From Thermoplasmata archaeon (GTDB lineage: Archaea; Thermoplasmatota; Thermoplasmata; Lutacidiplasmatales; UBA184), in NCBI GenBank assembly GCA_021798195.1, contig JAJZYH010000019.1, positions 1-38,010 on the forward strand: 38,010 nucleotides of DNA, read 5' to 3'. Numbering within the stretch: the first letter of the stretch is position 1; each line of letters opens with the position of its first letter. Both the position numbers and the translations under genes were made by a program. A model generated the notes under the pieces. The model saw nothing but the letters and a program-made list of their open reading frames with translations. It was not told the origin of the DNA and ran no database searches. Of this stretch, positions 7,922 to 14,948 are shown in pieces.

Positions 7922-9015
7922 TGGAAGGACCCCTCGGCGCCCAGCTCCCGGAGCGCCCGGCCGGAGTCCCCTCCCGCGGAGACGTGCACCCCGGGGATCC
8001 CGGCGAGAGCACGCAGCACCTCCTGCGTGCCCCCCCGGAAGCGGGGATCCTCCACGCGTCCCAGGGGACCGTTCCAGAACACCGTGCCGCTCTTTTGCAA
8101 GGTGGCGATGAAGAGTTCCCGGGTCCGGGGGCCGATGTCGAAGATCCGATGGCCGGCCGGGACCTTCCGGGAGGGGACCTGGTGCACCTCCCCGGAGGCG
8201 GTCTCCTCGGCGAGGAAGTCCACCGGAAGGGTGACCGAGACCTGGCGGGACCGGGTCCGGGCGAAGAACTCCCGGCAACTGGGGCCCAGGGAACCCTCCA
8301 CGGGCTGATCCCCCAGGTCGGCGCCCGCCTCGCGCAGGAACGGGAAGGCGAGCGCGCCCCCCAGGAGGATGCCATCGGCGCGGGAGCTGAGCTGCGTGAG
8401 GAGGGGGAGCTTGTCCACCACCTTGGCGCCTCCCAGGAGGACCATGAAGGGCCGGGCGGGGGCATCCAGGAGACGGCTCAGCTCGGTCACCTCCCGGCTC
8501 ACCAGGAAGCCGGCGTAGGAAGGGAGGCGCTGGGGGACCCCCACGGTGCTGGCGTGGGCCCGGTGGACCGTCCCGAAGGCCTCCTCCACGAAGAGCTCCC
8601 CCAGCGACGCGAGCTCCGCCGCGAACGCGGGGTCGTTCTTCTCCTCCCCGGGATGGAACCGGAGGTTCTCCAGGTAGAGGAGCCCGCCGTCGCGGAGCTC
8701 CCGCGCGGCCCGCTCCACCTCCGGACCCACCACGCCGGGCGCCATGGCCACGGGGTGACCCAGGAGCTCCGAGAGCCTCCGGGCCACGGGCCGGAGGGAG
8801 AACCGCGGGTCGGGTGCCCCCTGGGGGCGGCCCAGGTGGCTCAGGAGGATGATCCGCGCCCCTTCCTTCCGGAGGAACTCAAGGGTCTCCAGGGATTCCA
8901 CGATCCTCATGTCGTCGGCCACCCGGCCGTCCTCCGTGAGGGGCACGTTGTGATCCACGCGGACCAAGACCCGCTTTCCCGCGGCCGGGGCGTCCCGGAC
9001 CGATCTCTTGGCCAT
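7837..9015 (-). CDS. pgk: Phosphoglycerate kinase
   Basis: This 392-residue enzyme converts 1,3-bisphosphoglycerate and ADP to 3-phosphoglycerate and ATP in glycolysis, and the reverse in gluconeogenesis. Hallmarks are RVDHNVP at 19-25 (the usual form is RVDFNVP), SHLGRP at 59-64, ENLRFH at 116-121, FGTVHRAHAST at 147-157, LGGAKVVDK at 194-202, then WNGPLG and GGDS near the C-terminus. I chose ATG 9015. The reading frame upstream to 9141 only adds a low-complexity Pro/Arg segment. The 3' end overlaps cutA by 85 bp on the opposite strand. Confidence 0.95.
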   Translation of the reverse strand: MAKRSVRDAPAAGKRVLVRVDHNVPLTEDGRVADDMRIVESLETLEFLRKEGARIILLSHLGRPQGAPDPRFSLRPVARRLSELLGHPVAMAPGVVGPEVERAARELRDGGLLYLENLRFHPGEEKNDPAFAAELASLGELFVEEAFGTVHRAHASTVGVPQRLPSYAGFLVSREVTELSRLLDAPARPFMVLLGGAKVVDKLPLLTQLSSRADGILLGGALAFPFLREAGADLGDQPVEGSLGPSCREFFARTRSRQVSVTLPVDFLAEETASGEVHQVPSRKVPAGHRIFDIGPRTRELFIATLQKSGTVFWNGPLGRVEDPRFRGGTQEVLRALAGIPGVHVSAGGDSGRALRELGAEGSFHYVSTGGGAALEFLEGRDLPGLRVLPEA

Positions 9016-9143
9016 GCCGAGGCGAGGGGAAGGGGGCCAAGAGCTTTTTCCCGAGGTCCCTCGAGGGCAACGGGGTGGGTCCTCTCCGAGCTCTCCGGCC
9101 ACGGGCCCGCCGGGAGGGGAGCGCACCCGCCTGAGAAGCACGT

Positions 9144-10064
9144 TCAGGAGTTGGATGCCGTGCGGGCCCGGAGGCGCTTCACGATCCGCTCCGTGTAGGG
9201 GAGGCGCATCCCGTGCTTCGCCCCCAGCTCCAGGATCCGACCGTTCAACGCGTCCAGTTCCAGCTTCTTGGAGCGCAGGAGGTCCTGGAGCATGCTGGAG
9301 CGGTTCTCCGCCGTCAGGCGGAGGACCCGGAAGAGCTCCTCCTCCACCTCGTGCTCGGCGAATCGGTAGCCTTCCGCCGCCGCCACTTCGAGGGCCTCGC
9401 GCATGAGCGCCACCGCCTGTCCCCGCAGGGGGTCGGTGAGGAGTTCGCCGTTCAGGACCCGGTGGTCCGCGGTCACCGGGTTGATGGCCGAGTTGATGAT
9501 CACCTTCTTCCAGACGGCCCGGAGGATGTCGTCGGTGTACTGCGTGGGGATGCCCACGCCCTCGAAGAGCGACGCGAACCGCTTCGCCGCACGACCCCCG
9601 GCCAGGTCTCCCAGGACGAGGCTCCCCGCTCCCGCATGGCGCACATGGCCGTAGTTCACGAAGGTGACGCCCCAGCTCAGGACCCCCAGGGCGATGTTCA
9701 GGCGGGGGGAGGCCCAGCCCCCCTCCCCCAGCCCCCGCTCCAGGGCCTCGAGGTTCCCCAGTCCGTTCTGGAGGGACAGGATGGGCCGGGGGCTCATGGC
9801 CCGGGCGATGGCCCGGGCCGCCTCCTGGGTGTCGTAGCTCTTCACCGTGAGGAGCACCATCGTGGCGCGCTCTCCCGGCCGAAGGCTCTCCGCCACCCGG
9901 GGGCGGACGGTCATGTTGGTGAGCCCCTCGATCCGGAGGCCGTCCCGCTCCACGGCCATGACCTGCGGCCTCCGCCCGATCAGGAGGACGTCATGGCCCG
10001 CCCGGGCGAGATGAGCCCCGAAGATGCTCCCCACTGCTCCAGCTCCGAACACCACGAGACGCAC
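9144..10064 (-). CDS. panE: Ketopantoate reductase (2-dehydropantoate 2-reductase, ApbA/PanE)
   Basis: The 306-residue NADPH-dependent enzyme reduces ketopantoate to pantoate for coenzyme A synthesis. The N-terminal Rossmann motif is GAGAVG, and the Arg pair in LIGRRPQV fits NADPH preference. VWKKVIINSAINPVTA holds the catalytic Lys and the conserved Asn. The GTG start at 10064 is favoured because a strong GGAGGAGGT lies 9 nt upstream; the ATG at 10094 lies upstream of that site. The pgk start codon is about 130 bp downstream on the same strand. A 520-bp gap precedes the gene. Confidence 0.92.
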   Translation of the reverse strand: MRLVVFGAGAVGSIFGAHLARAGHDVLLIGRRPQVMAVERDGLRIEGLTNMTVRPRVAESLRPGERATMVLLTVKSYDTQEAARAIARAMSPRPILSLQNGLGNLEALERGLGEGGWASPRLNIALGVLSWGVTFVNYGHVRHAGAGSLVLGDLAGGRAAKRFASLFEGVGIPTQYTDDILRAVWKKVIINSAINPVTADHRVLNGELLTDPLRGQAVALMREALEVAAAEGYRFAEHEVEEELFRVLRLTAENRSSMLQDLLRSKKLELDALNGRILELGAKHGMRLPYTERIVKRLRARTASNS

Positions 10065-10076
10065 GATGGACCGACC

Positions 10077-10083
10077 TCCTCCC
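10077..10083 (-). promoter_or_regulatory. Strong ribosome-binding site for panE
   Basis: GGAGGAGGT on the minus strand ends 9 nt before the GTG at 10064-10062. It is one of the clearest Shine-Dalgarno matches in the window and decides the panE start. Confidence 0.6.
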
Positions 10084-10094
10084 GGCATGGGCAT

Positions 10095-10582
10095 GGAGGA
10101 CTATCTCCTTTCCGACCCACGGAAGGGGGACCGCGTCGCGCCGGCCCACGGCATGACCCGGTGGGCGCGGAACGCCTTGCAGATGGGTGGGGGATGGGGT
10201 GCCCGCACCGCTCCCGGAAAGCCCGAAGCCGCGAGGAGGGTCCTCCTTCACTGGGGGGACGGTTTCGCCATTTCCCGGGGGCTCCCGGTGTCGTAGGGTT
10301 CGGGTTCCAATACGGAGTCCCCCGGATCTCCCAGAGACCGGTGCACCCCCAAATTGCGCGGTGGGCGTGCCGAGTGGACTTTCCGACGGCCGGCAGCAGC
10401 CCAATGGAGGGGCGAAGGAACGCTGGGCCAGGATAGAGATCCGATCCGGTCGCGCCTCCGTGCATCCCGGGGGGCATCCCCGGAAGGGGTCCTTCCCACG
10501 TATTGGGCTGCCTCGGGTCCTCTTCGTCGGCTCCGGGTCTCTGGAACCCCTCCCTCCGCGCCCGACGGCGCCCATGCGTCGG
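10095..10582. other. Long gene-free gap with hairpins; possible structured RNA
   Basis: About 490 bp between panE and the coiled-coil genes carry no credible ORF on either strand; the open frames have biased, shadow-like composition. The minus strand contains a strong hairpin at 10322-10341 (CCGG-TCTC, 3-nt loop, GAGA-T-CCGG, one bulge) and a GGAAAGTCC string near 10377-10385. I could not fit it to tRNA, SRP RNA or RNase P RNA. It could be an unknown non-coding RNA, a long leader or a decayed gene. Confidence 0.35.
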
Positions 10583-10816
10583 TCAGGCCATGCGACGGAG
10601 GATCTCCGTCACCCCTTGCTCCCGACCGACCTCCTTCTTGAGGTCCCGAAGGAGCCGCTCGTAGTATCCCAGCTGCTCCCGGGCCTTCCGGACCTGTTCG
10701 CCCAGGTACTCCTCCTCCCGGGAGAGGCGCCGGATCTCCGCCTCCAACTCCTCCCGGAGATTCCGGAGATGGAGGATCCTATCGAGGAGGGACGAGGGAA
10801 GACGTCGAGCTCCCAA
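10583..10816 (-). CDS. Small coiled-coil protein, second of a pair
   Basis: About 77 residues, almost entirely a charged amphipathic helix. The heptad-like Leu/Glu/Arg pattern runs through the LREELEAEIRRLSREEEYL segment and continues to VTEILRRMA at the end. I favour TTG 10816 because GGAAGGAGGT lies just upstream; the alternative GTG at 10822 is embedded in that Shine-Dalgarno sequence. The gene overlaps the 3' end of the preceding coiled-coil gene by about 38 bp, so the two are likely translationally coupled and may form a hetero-oligomer. No family is recognised. Confidence 0.65.
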   Translation of the reverse strand: MGARRLPSSLLDRILHLRNLREELEAEIRRLSREEEYLGEQVRKAREQLGYYERLLRDLKKEVGREQGVTEILRRMA

Positions 10817-11039
10817 TGACACCTCCTTCCCGTCGCGACCCGGTGGATCGCGGCTGGCCCACGGACTCTGCCACCGTCTCCAGCCGTTTCACCTCCCGCA
10901 GGATGCGTCGCCGGCGGGCCTCGGCCTTCCGGCGCTGGCTCCGGATCTCCGCGAGAGAGGTCTGGAGAGCCAAGAGCCGGTCCCTCCACTTGTCCCTCTC
11001 CTCGAGACTTCGGAGGACGCTCTGAAGATCCATGGCCAT
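10779..11039 (-). CDS. Small coiled-coil protein, first of a pair
   Basis: About 86 residues. The first 60 (from MAMDLQSVLRSLEERDKW) form a long charged helix with coiled-coil character, and the last 25 are Ser/Gly-rich and disordered. ATG 11039 or 11033 can start it. A T-rich box (CATTTTTACG on the minus strand, about 11069-11078) lies 35 bp upstream. The second coiled-coil gene starts inside its 3' end. No catalytic or metal motif is visible. A structural or adaptor role is possible, but nothing specific can be claimed. Confidence 0.6.
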   Translation of the reverse strand: MAMDLQSVLRSLEERDKWRDRLLALQTSLAEIRSQRRKAEARRRRILREVKRLETVAESVGQPRSTGSRREGGVIGSSTSSLVPPR

Positions 11040-11208
11040 CGGGACGGGGGGGGAGGGAACCGGGAGCGTAAAAATGCTCGCGCCGGACGGCGCACAGGGG
11101 TGCGGCGCACGCCCCGCCCCGGGGCAAGGGGAAGTGCGCGGGGAGGCCCCCCCGAAGGATCCTTCTTCCTTCCGCGGGCTCGCGGCGAGCGGCTCGGGGG
11201 GAGACGGG

Positions 11209-11226
11209 CCGTCCCGTACGGGACGG
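11209..11226 (+). promoter_or_regulatory. Perfect 18-bp palindrome upstream of mdh
   Basis: CCGTCCCGTACGGGACGG is its own reverse complement. It lies just upstream of a TATA-like GTTAAACA at 11241-11248 and about 60 bp before the mdh start. It is a good operator candidate and shares the GTAC centre with sites at the respiratory promoters. Confidence 0.5.
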
Positions 11227-11240
11227 AACTGGTTGCAAGA

Positions 11241-11248
11241 GTTAAACA
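11241..11248 (+). promoter_or_regulatory. TATA-like box for mdh
   Basis: GTTAAACA stands out in GC-rich DNA, 38-45 bp before ATG 11287. A short leader is implied. Confidence 0.45.
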
Positions 11249-11286
11249 GGGGATTGCGGTGCCGCCCGGAAGAGGACGTGAGCAGG

Positions 11287-12231
11287 ATGACGGGTTGGTC
11301 CAAGATCGCCATCATCGGGGCCGGTAACATCGGAGGGACACTCGCCCAGCGGCTCGCCGAGGCGGACGTGAGCGAGGAATTGGTCCTCGTGGACATCGTG
11401 GAGGGGCTCCCCCAGGGGAAGGCCCTGGACATCCAGGAGTCGGCACCCATCGTCGGGTTCTCCACGCGGATCTGGGGAAGCACCAAGCTCTCCGACATCG
11501 CCCAGAGCGACCTCGTGGTCCTCACCGCGGGGCTCGCCCGGAAGCCCGGCATGAGCCGGTCGGACCTGCTGGGAAAGAACGCCCAGATCCTCAAGGCGCA
11601 TGCCGAGGCGATCCGGGACCACGCCCCCCGGGCCCTGGTCCTCGTGGTGACCAATCCCGTGGACGTGATGGCCTACTACGTGCGCAAGGTGACGGGATTC
11701 CCCCGGGAACGCGTGGTGGCCGAGAGCGGCACGCTGGACTCCACCCGGTTCCGCTGGTTCGTCGCGGAGGCCCTGGGCGTGGCGCCCCGCGACGTGGTGG
11801 GATTCGTGATGGGGACCCACGGCGACACCATGGTCCCCATCCTGTCCCATTGCTCGGTGAACGGGGTCCCGGTGACCCGTCTCCTTCCCCCCGAGAAGCT
11901 GCGGGCCATCGTGGAGCGCACCCGCAAGGGGGGCGGCGAGATCGTGGACCTCCTCAAGATGGGGAGCGCCTACTATGCCCCCGCCGCCGCCCAGGCCGAG
12001 ATGGCCATCGCCATGGCCCGGGGCCAGAACCGCCTTCTCTCGGCCTCGGTCCTTCTGAATGGGGAGTTCGGGCTCCGGGACGTCTATCTCGGGGTCCCGG
12101 TGGTCCTGGGACGTACGGGGCTCGTGCGGGTCCAGGAGATCGACCTCACTCCCGAGGAGCGGACGGCCCTCGAGACCAGCGCCAAGGCGGTCCGGACCGA
12201 TCTCAGCGTCCTCGAGAGCCTCGCCCTCTGA
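11287..12231 (+). CDS. mdh: Malate dehydrogenase (LDH/MDH superfamily)
   Basis: This 314-residue TCA-cycle enzyme interconverts malate and oxaloacetate. It has GAGNIGG at 11-17 and D36 after strand beta-2 (VLVDIVEG), which favours NAD over NADP. The mobile loop contains R85 and R91 (ARKPGMSRSDLL), the malate-type substrate arginines. N123 is in VTNPVD, D151 and R154 in LDSTRFR, and the catalytic His is H178 in MGTHGD. I chose ATG 11287; a GTG at 11278 is in frame. Citrate synthase follows after 39 bp, so the two enzymes that make and use oxaloacetate are neighbours and probably co-transcribed. Confidence 0.95.
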   Translation: MTGWSKIAIIGAGNIGGTLAQRLAEADVSEELVLVDIVEGLPQGKALDIQESAPIVGFSTRIWGSTKLSDIAQSDLVVLTAGLARKPGMSRSDLLGKNAQILKAHAEAIRDHAPRALVLVVTNPVDVMAYYVRKVTGFPRERVVAESGTLDSTRFRWFVAEALGVAPRDVVGFVMGTHGDTMVPILSHCSVNGVPVTRLLPPEKLRAIVERTRKGGGEIVDLLKMGSAYYAPAAAQAEMAIAMARGQNRLLSASVLLNGEFGLRDVYLGVPVVLGRTGLVRVQEIDLTPEERTALETSAKAVRTDLSVLESLAL

Positions 12232-12270
12232 AGACCCCCGACCGGCTTCCCGGGATATAGGAGGGGCGCC

Positions 12271-13383
12271 ATGGGGCTCGAGGGCCTCGACGGGGTCGTG
12301 GTGGGCGAGACCACGCTCAGCGACGTCCGGGGGGCCACGGGGGAACTCTACGTCCGCGGCTATCCCGCCGCGGAGCTTTCCCGGGTCCTCACCTACGAGG
12401 GGATGGTCCACCTCCTGTTCCAAGGCGAGCTCCCTCATCCCGAAGAGGCCCAATCCCTCCGGACGGAGCTCGCCCGTCACCGGGAGTGGCCCGAGGAGAG
12501 CCTTCCCTCCCTGGAGCGGCTCCCTCGGGGCATGACTCCCATGGAGACCCTCCGGACCCTGGTCTCCCTCCTGGGGGTGGGGTGGACCCGCTTCCCGCCC
12601 GCTCAAGCGGACCTGCTCCCGTTCATCGCCCGGGCTCCCGGCGGGCTCGCGCGGGCCTACCGGGCCCAGCGGGGCCTCCCTCCCGTGGCACCGGACCCGT
12701 CGCTGGGCCATGTGGCGAACTACCTCTACCAGCTGGAGGGGCGCCCGCCCGAGGACCGACGCGTCCGCGCCCTGGAGTCGTACTTTGTCCTCGTGGCGGA
12801 GCATGGGATGAACGCCAGCACCTTCGCCGCCCGGGTCACCATCTCCACCCAATCGGACCCCGCGAGCGCCCTCACCGCGGCCCTCTCCACCTTGAAGGGC
12901 CCCCTGCACGGGGGCGCGCCTTCCCTCGTCTCGGACATGCTGGACCGCGTGGGGACTCCCCAGGCCGCCCCCCAGTGGATCGCCGACGCCCTGGGGCGCA
13001 GGGAGCGTCTCATGGGGTTCGGTCACCGGGTCTACCGCACCGAGGACCCCCGCGCGGTGCGCCTCAAGGAGATCGCCCGGGAAGTGGCCTCCCCTTCGCG
13101 GTTCGCCCTGGCCGAGGCGGTGGAGCGCGCGGGCCTCGCCGCGCTCCGGGCGAGGAATCCCCAACGTCCCCTCTACCTCAACGTGGAATTCTACGCCGCC
13201 GTGGTGCTGGAGGCCGCGGGCCTCCCCCCGGAGCTCTTCACCCCCACCTTCGGCCTCGCCCGGCTCGCGGGCTACTCGGCGCACATCCTGGAGCAGGCCC
13301 GCGGGAACCGGCTCATCCGTCCCGAGGTCCGCTATGCGGGACCGGGCCCGCGCCCCGTACCGGTCGGGTATTCTCTCCGCTGA
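12271..13383 (+). CDS. gltA: Citrate synthase family enzyme
   Basis: The 370-residue enzyme condenses oxaloacetate with acetyl-CoA to citrate; 2-methylcitrate synthase activity cannot be excluded. Conserved blocks are AEHGMNAST (H178), KGPLHGGA (H213, catalytic) and MGFGHRVYR (H252, catalytic). The block that normally reads N-x-D-F-Y reads NVEFY here, so the expected catalytic Asp is Glu306. I recall similar NVEF variants in some bacterial citrate synthases, so this may be a subfamily trait. The C-terminal LEQARGNRLIRP stretch is typical. A GGAGGGG site precedes ATG 12271. It sits between mdh and the transhydrogenase genes. Confidence 0.92.
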   Translation: MGLEGLDGVVVGETTLSDVRGATGELYVRGYPAAELSRVLTYEGMVHLLFQGELPHPEEAQSLRTELARHREWPEESLPSLERLPRGMTPMETLRTLVSLLGVGWTRFPPAQADLLPFIARAPGGLARAYRAQRGLPPVAPDPSLGHVANYLYQLEGRPPEDRRVRALESYFVLVAEHGMNASTFAARVTISTQSDPASALTAALSTLKGPLHGGAPSLVSDMLDRVGTPQAAPQWIADALGRRERLMGFGHRVYRTEDPRAVRLKEIAREVASPSRFALAEAVERAGLAALRARNPQRPLYLNVEFYAAVVLEAAGLPPELFTPTFGLARLAGYSAHILEQARGNRLIRPEVRYAGPGPRPVPVGYSLR

Positions 13384-13447
13384 ATCCCCCGGTCCCGGCC
13401 TCCGGGGCTTCCCCACGCGCGTCGACCTCCTCTCGGGCCCGGCAATC

Positions 13448-13455
13448 GTTTAATT
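13448..13455 (+). promoter_or_regulatory. TATA-like box for the transhydrogenase operon
   Basis: GTTTAATT is centred about 33 bp before ATG 13485. It suggests an own promoter and a very short leader for pntAA-pntAB-pntB. Confidence 0.5.
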
Positions 13456-13484
13456 CCCCCCATGTACCCCCCGAGCGATCTCGC

Positions 13485-14624
13485 ATGTCGATCGTGGTGG
13501 CCGTTCCCAAGGAGACCGCCCCCCTGGAACGCCGAGTGGCCCTGGTCCCGGAGTCCGTGACGAGGCTCCGGAAGGCCTCCGTGGAGGTCCGGGTGGAGTC
13601 CGGCGCCGGCTCGGCCGCCTTCTTCCCGGATTCCGCCTACGCCGGCGCGGGGGCCCAGGTGGTCCCGGAAGGCTCCTCGGTCCTGGAGGGCGCCCAGGTG
13701 GTCCTCAAGGTGGCTCCCCCCGCACCGGCCGAGGCGGCCCGCCTCCCCCGGGGGAGCATCCTCGTCTCCTTCATGAACCCCTCGCGGAACCTGGACTCCG
13801 TCCGGGCGCTGGCCCGGGCCCAGGTGAGCACCTTCGCCCTGGAGCTTCTCCCCCGGATCACCCGGGCCCAGGGGATGGACGCCTTGTCCTCGCAGGCCAC
13901 CGTGGCCGGGTACCGGGCGACCCTCCTGGGCGCGGAACACTGCCCCAAGTTCTTCCCCATGCTCACCACCGCGGCGGGGACCATCCGGCCCAGCCGGGTG
14001 CTGGTCCTGGGGGCCGGCGTGGCGGGCCTCATGGCCATCGCCACGGCCAAGCGGCTGGGCGCCATGGTGGAGGCGTACGACGTGCGCCGGGCCGCGGGAG
14101 AACAGGTGCGCAGCCTGGGAGCGAAGTTCCTGGAGCTCTCCATCAACGCCGAGGGCCAGGGAGGGTATGCCCGGGAGCTCACCCCCGAAGAGAAGGCCCA
14201 GGAGCAGAAGATGGTGAGCGAGGCGGTGGCCCAGGCGGACGTGATCATCACCACGGCCAACGTCCCCGGGCGCAAGGCCCCGCGCCTCGTGTCCAAGGAG
14301 ATGGTGGCGAGCCTCCGGCCCGGGGCCGTGATCGTGGACCTCGCCGCGGAGAGCGGGGGGAACTGCGAGCTCACCCGGGCGGGGGAGACCGTCACCGTGA
14401 ACGGTGTGACCATCCTGGGTCCCCTCAACCTTCCCAGCCAGCTCCCCACCCATGCGAGCCAGATGTACTCGAAGAACCTCGAGTCGTTCCTGGCCCTCCT
14501 CGTGACCAAGGAAGGGACCCTGGTGACCCAGTTCTCCGACGAGATCCTCGCGGCGAGCCTCCTCACGCAGGGCGGAGAGGTCCGGCACGGGCCCACGCGG
14601 GAGCTCCTGGGAGGTGCCCCATGA
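13485..14624 (+). CDS. pntAA: NAD(P) transhydrogenase subunit alpha, soluble NAD-binding part
   Basis: This 379-residue protein is domain I of proton-translocating transhydrogenase, which exchanges hydride between NAD(H) and NADP(H) at the cytoplasmic face. It is related to alanine dehydrogenase. Visible features are VPKETAPLERRVALVPE at the N-terminus, the Rossmann motif GAGVAG at 176-181 with D199 for NAD, and VIVDLAAESGGNCE near 285-298. The start ATG 13485 is supported by a TATA-like box about 33 bp upstream. The stop overlaps the next start (ATGA). The split into three polypeptides is also seen in several bacteria and archaea. Confidence 0.94.
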   Translation: MSIVVAVPKETAPLERRVALVPESVTRLRKASVEVRVESGAGSAAFFPDSAYAGAGAQVVPEGSSVLEGAQVVLKVAPPAPAEAARLPRGSILVSFMNPSRNLDSVRALARAQVSTFALELLPRITRAQGMDALSSQATVAGYRATLLGAEHCPKFFPMLTTAAGTIRPSRVLVLGAGVAGLMAIATAKRLGAMVEAYDVRRAAGEQVRSLGAKFLELSINAEGQGGYARELTPEEKAQEQKMVSEAVAQADVIITTANVPGRKAPRLVSKEMVASLRPGAVIVDLAAESGGNCELTRAGETVTVNGVTILGPLNLPSQLPTHASQMYSKNLESFLALLVTKEGTLVTQFSDEILAASLLTQGGEVRHGPTRELLGGAP

Positions 14625-14947
14625 CGCTCACGGTCTTCTGGACCGACGTCTTCATCATCATGCTCGCGGCGTTCACCGGGTACGAGGTGATCAGCCGGGT
14701 CCCCGTCCTGCTCCACACCCCGCTCATGTCGGGGTCCAACTTCGTCCACGGGATCATCCTCGTGGGGGCCATGGTGGCCCTGGGCTCGGCCACGAACCTC
14801 CCGGAGCAGATCCTGGGGTTCATCGCCGTGGTACTTGCCGCCGCGAACGTCACGGGGGGCTACGCCGTGACGGAGCGCATCCTCGAGATGTTCGACCGGA
14901 CCAAGGGTCCGGGCGGGAAGGGGAACGTCCCCAAGGGAGGGCACTAG
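14621..14947 (+). CDS. pntAB: NAD(P) transhydrogenase subunit alpha, membrane part
   Basis: At 108 residues it has three hydrophobic segments (about 8-27, 40-57 and 62-82), matching the small membrane fragment of the alpha subunit (domain II N-terminal part). The block VPVLLHTPLMSGSNFVHGI is highly characteristic. It overlaps pntAA by 4 bp, and pntB starts 1 bp after its stop, so the three subunits are made from one message. Confidence 0.94.
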   Translation: MTLTVFWTDVFIIMLAAFTGYEVISRVPVLLHTPLMSGSNFVHGIILVGAMVALGSATNLPEQILGFIAVVLAAANVTGGYAVTERILEMFDRTKGPGGKGNVPKGGH

Positions 14948-14948
14948 G

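Noticed and set aside
10380-10415. SRP RNA helix 8-like GCAGCAGCCC on the plus strand
   Set aside because: No GNRA/GGAA tetraloop and no matching 5' loop strand; the overall fold does not fit.
10261-10440. RNase P RNA candidate on the minus strand because of a GGAAAGTCC string
   Set aside because: The matching 3' P4 strand and the ACAGAA-type conserved region are not found downstream at any sensible distance.
10463-10483. Two copies of GCATCCC suspected as a short repeat array
   Set aside because: Only two copies in GC-rich DNA, with no regular spacing; not a CRISPR or tandem array.
11242-13416. 724-codon minus-strand open frame across mdh and citrate synthase
   Set aside because: Antisense shadow of two well-recognised genes, with no family similarity.
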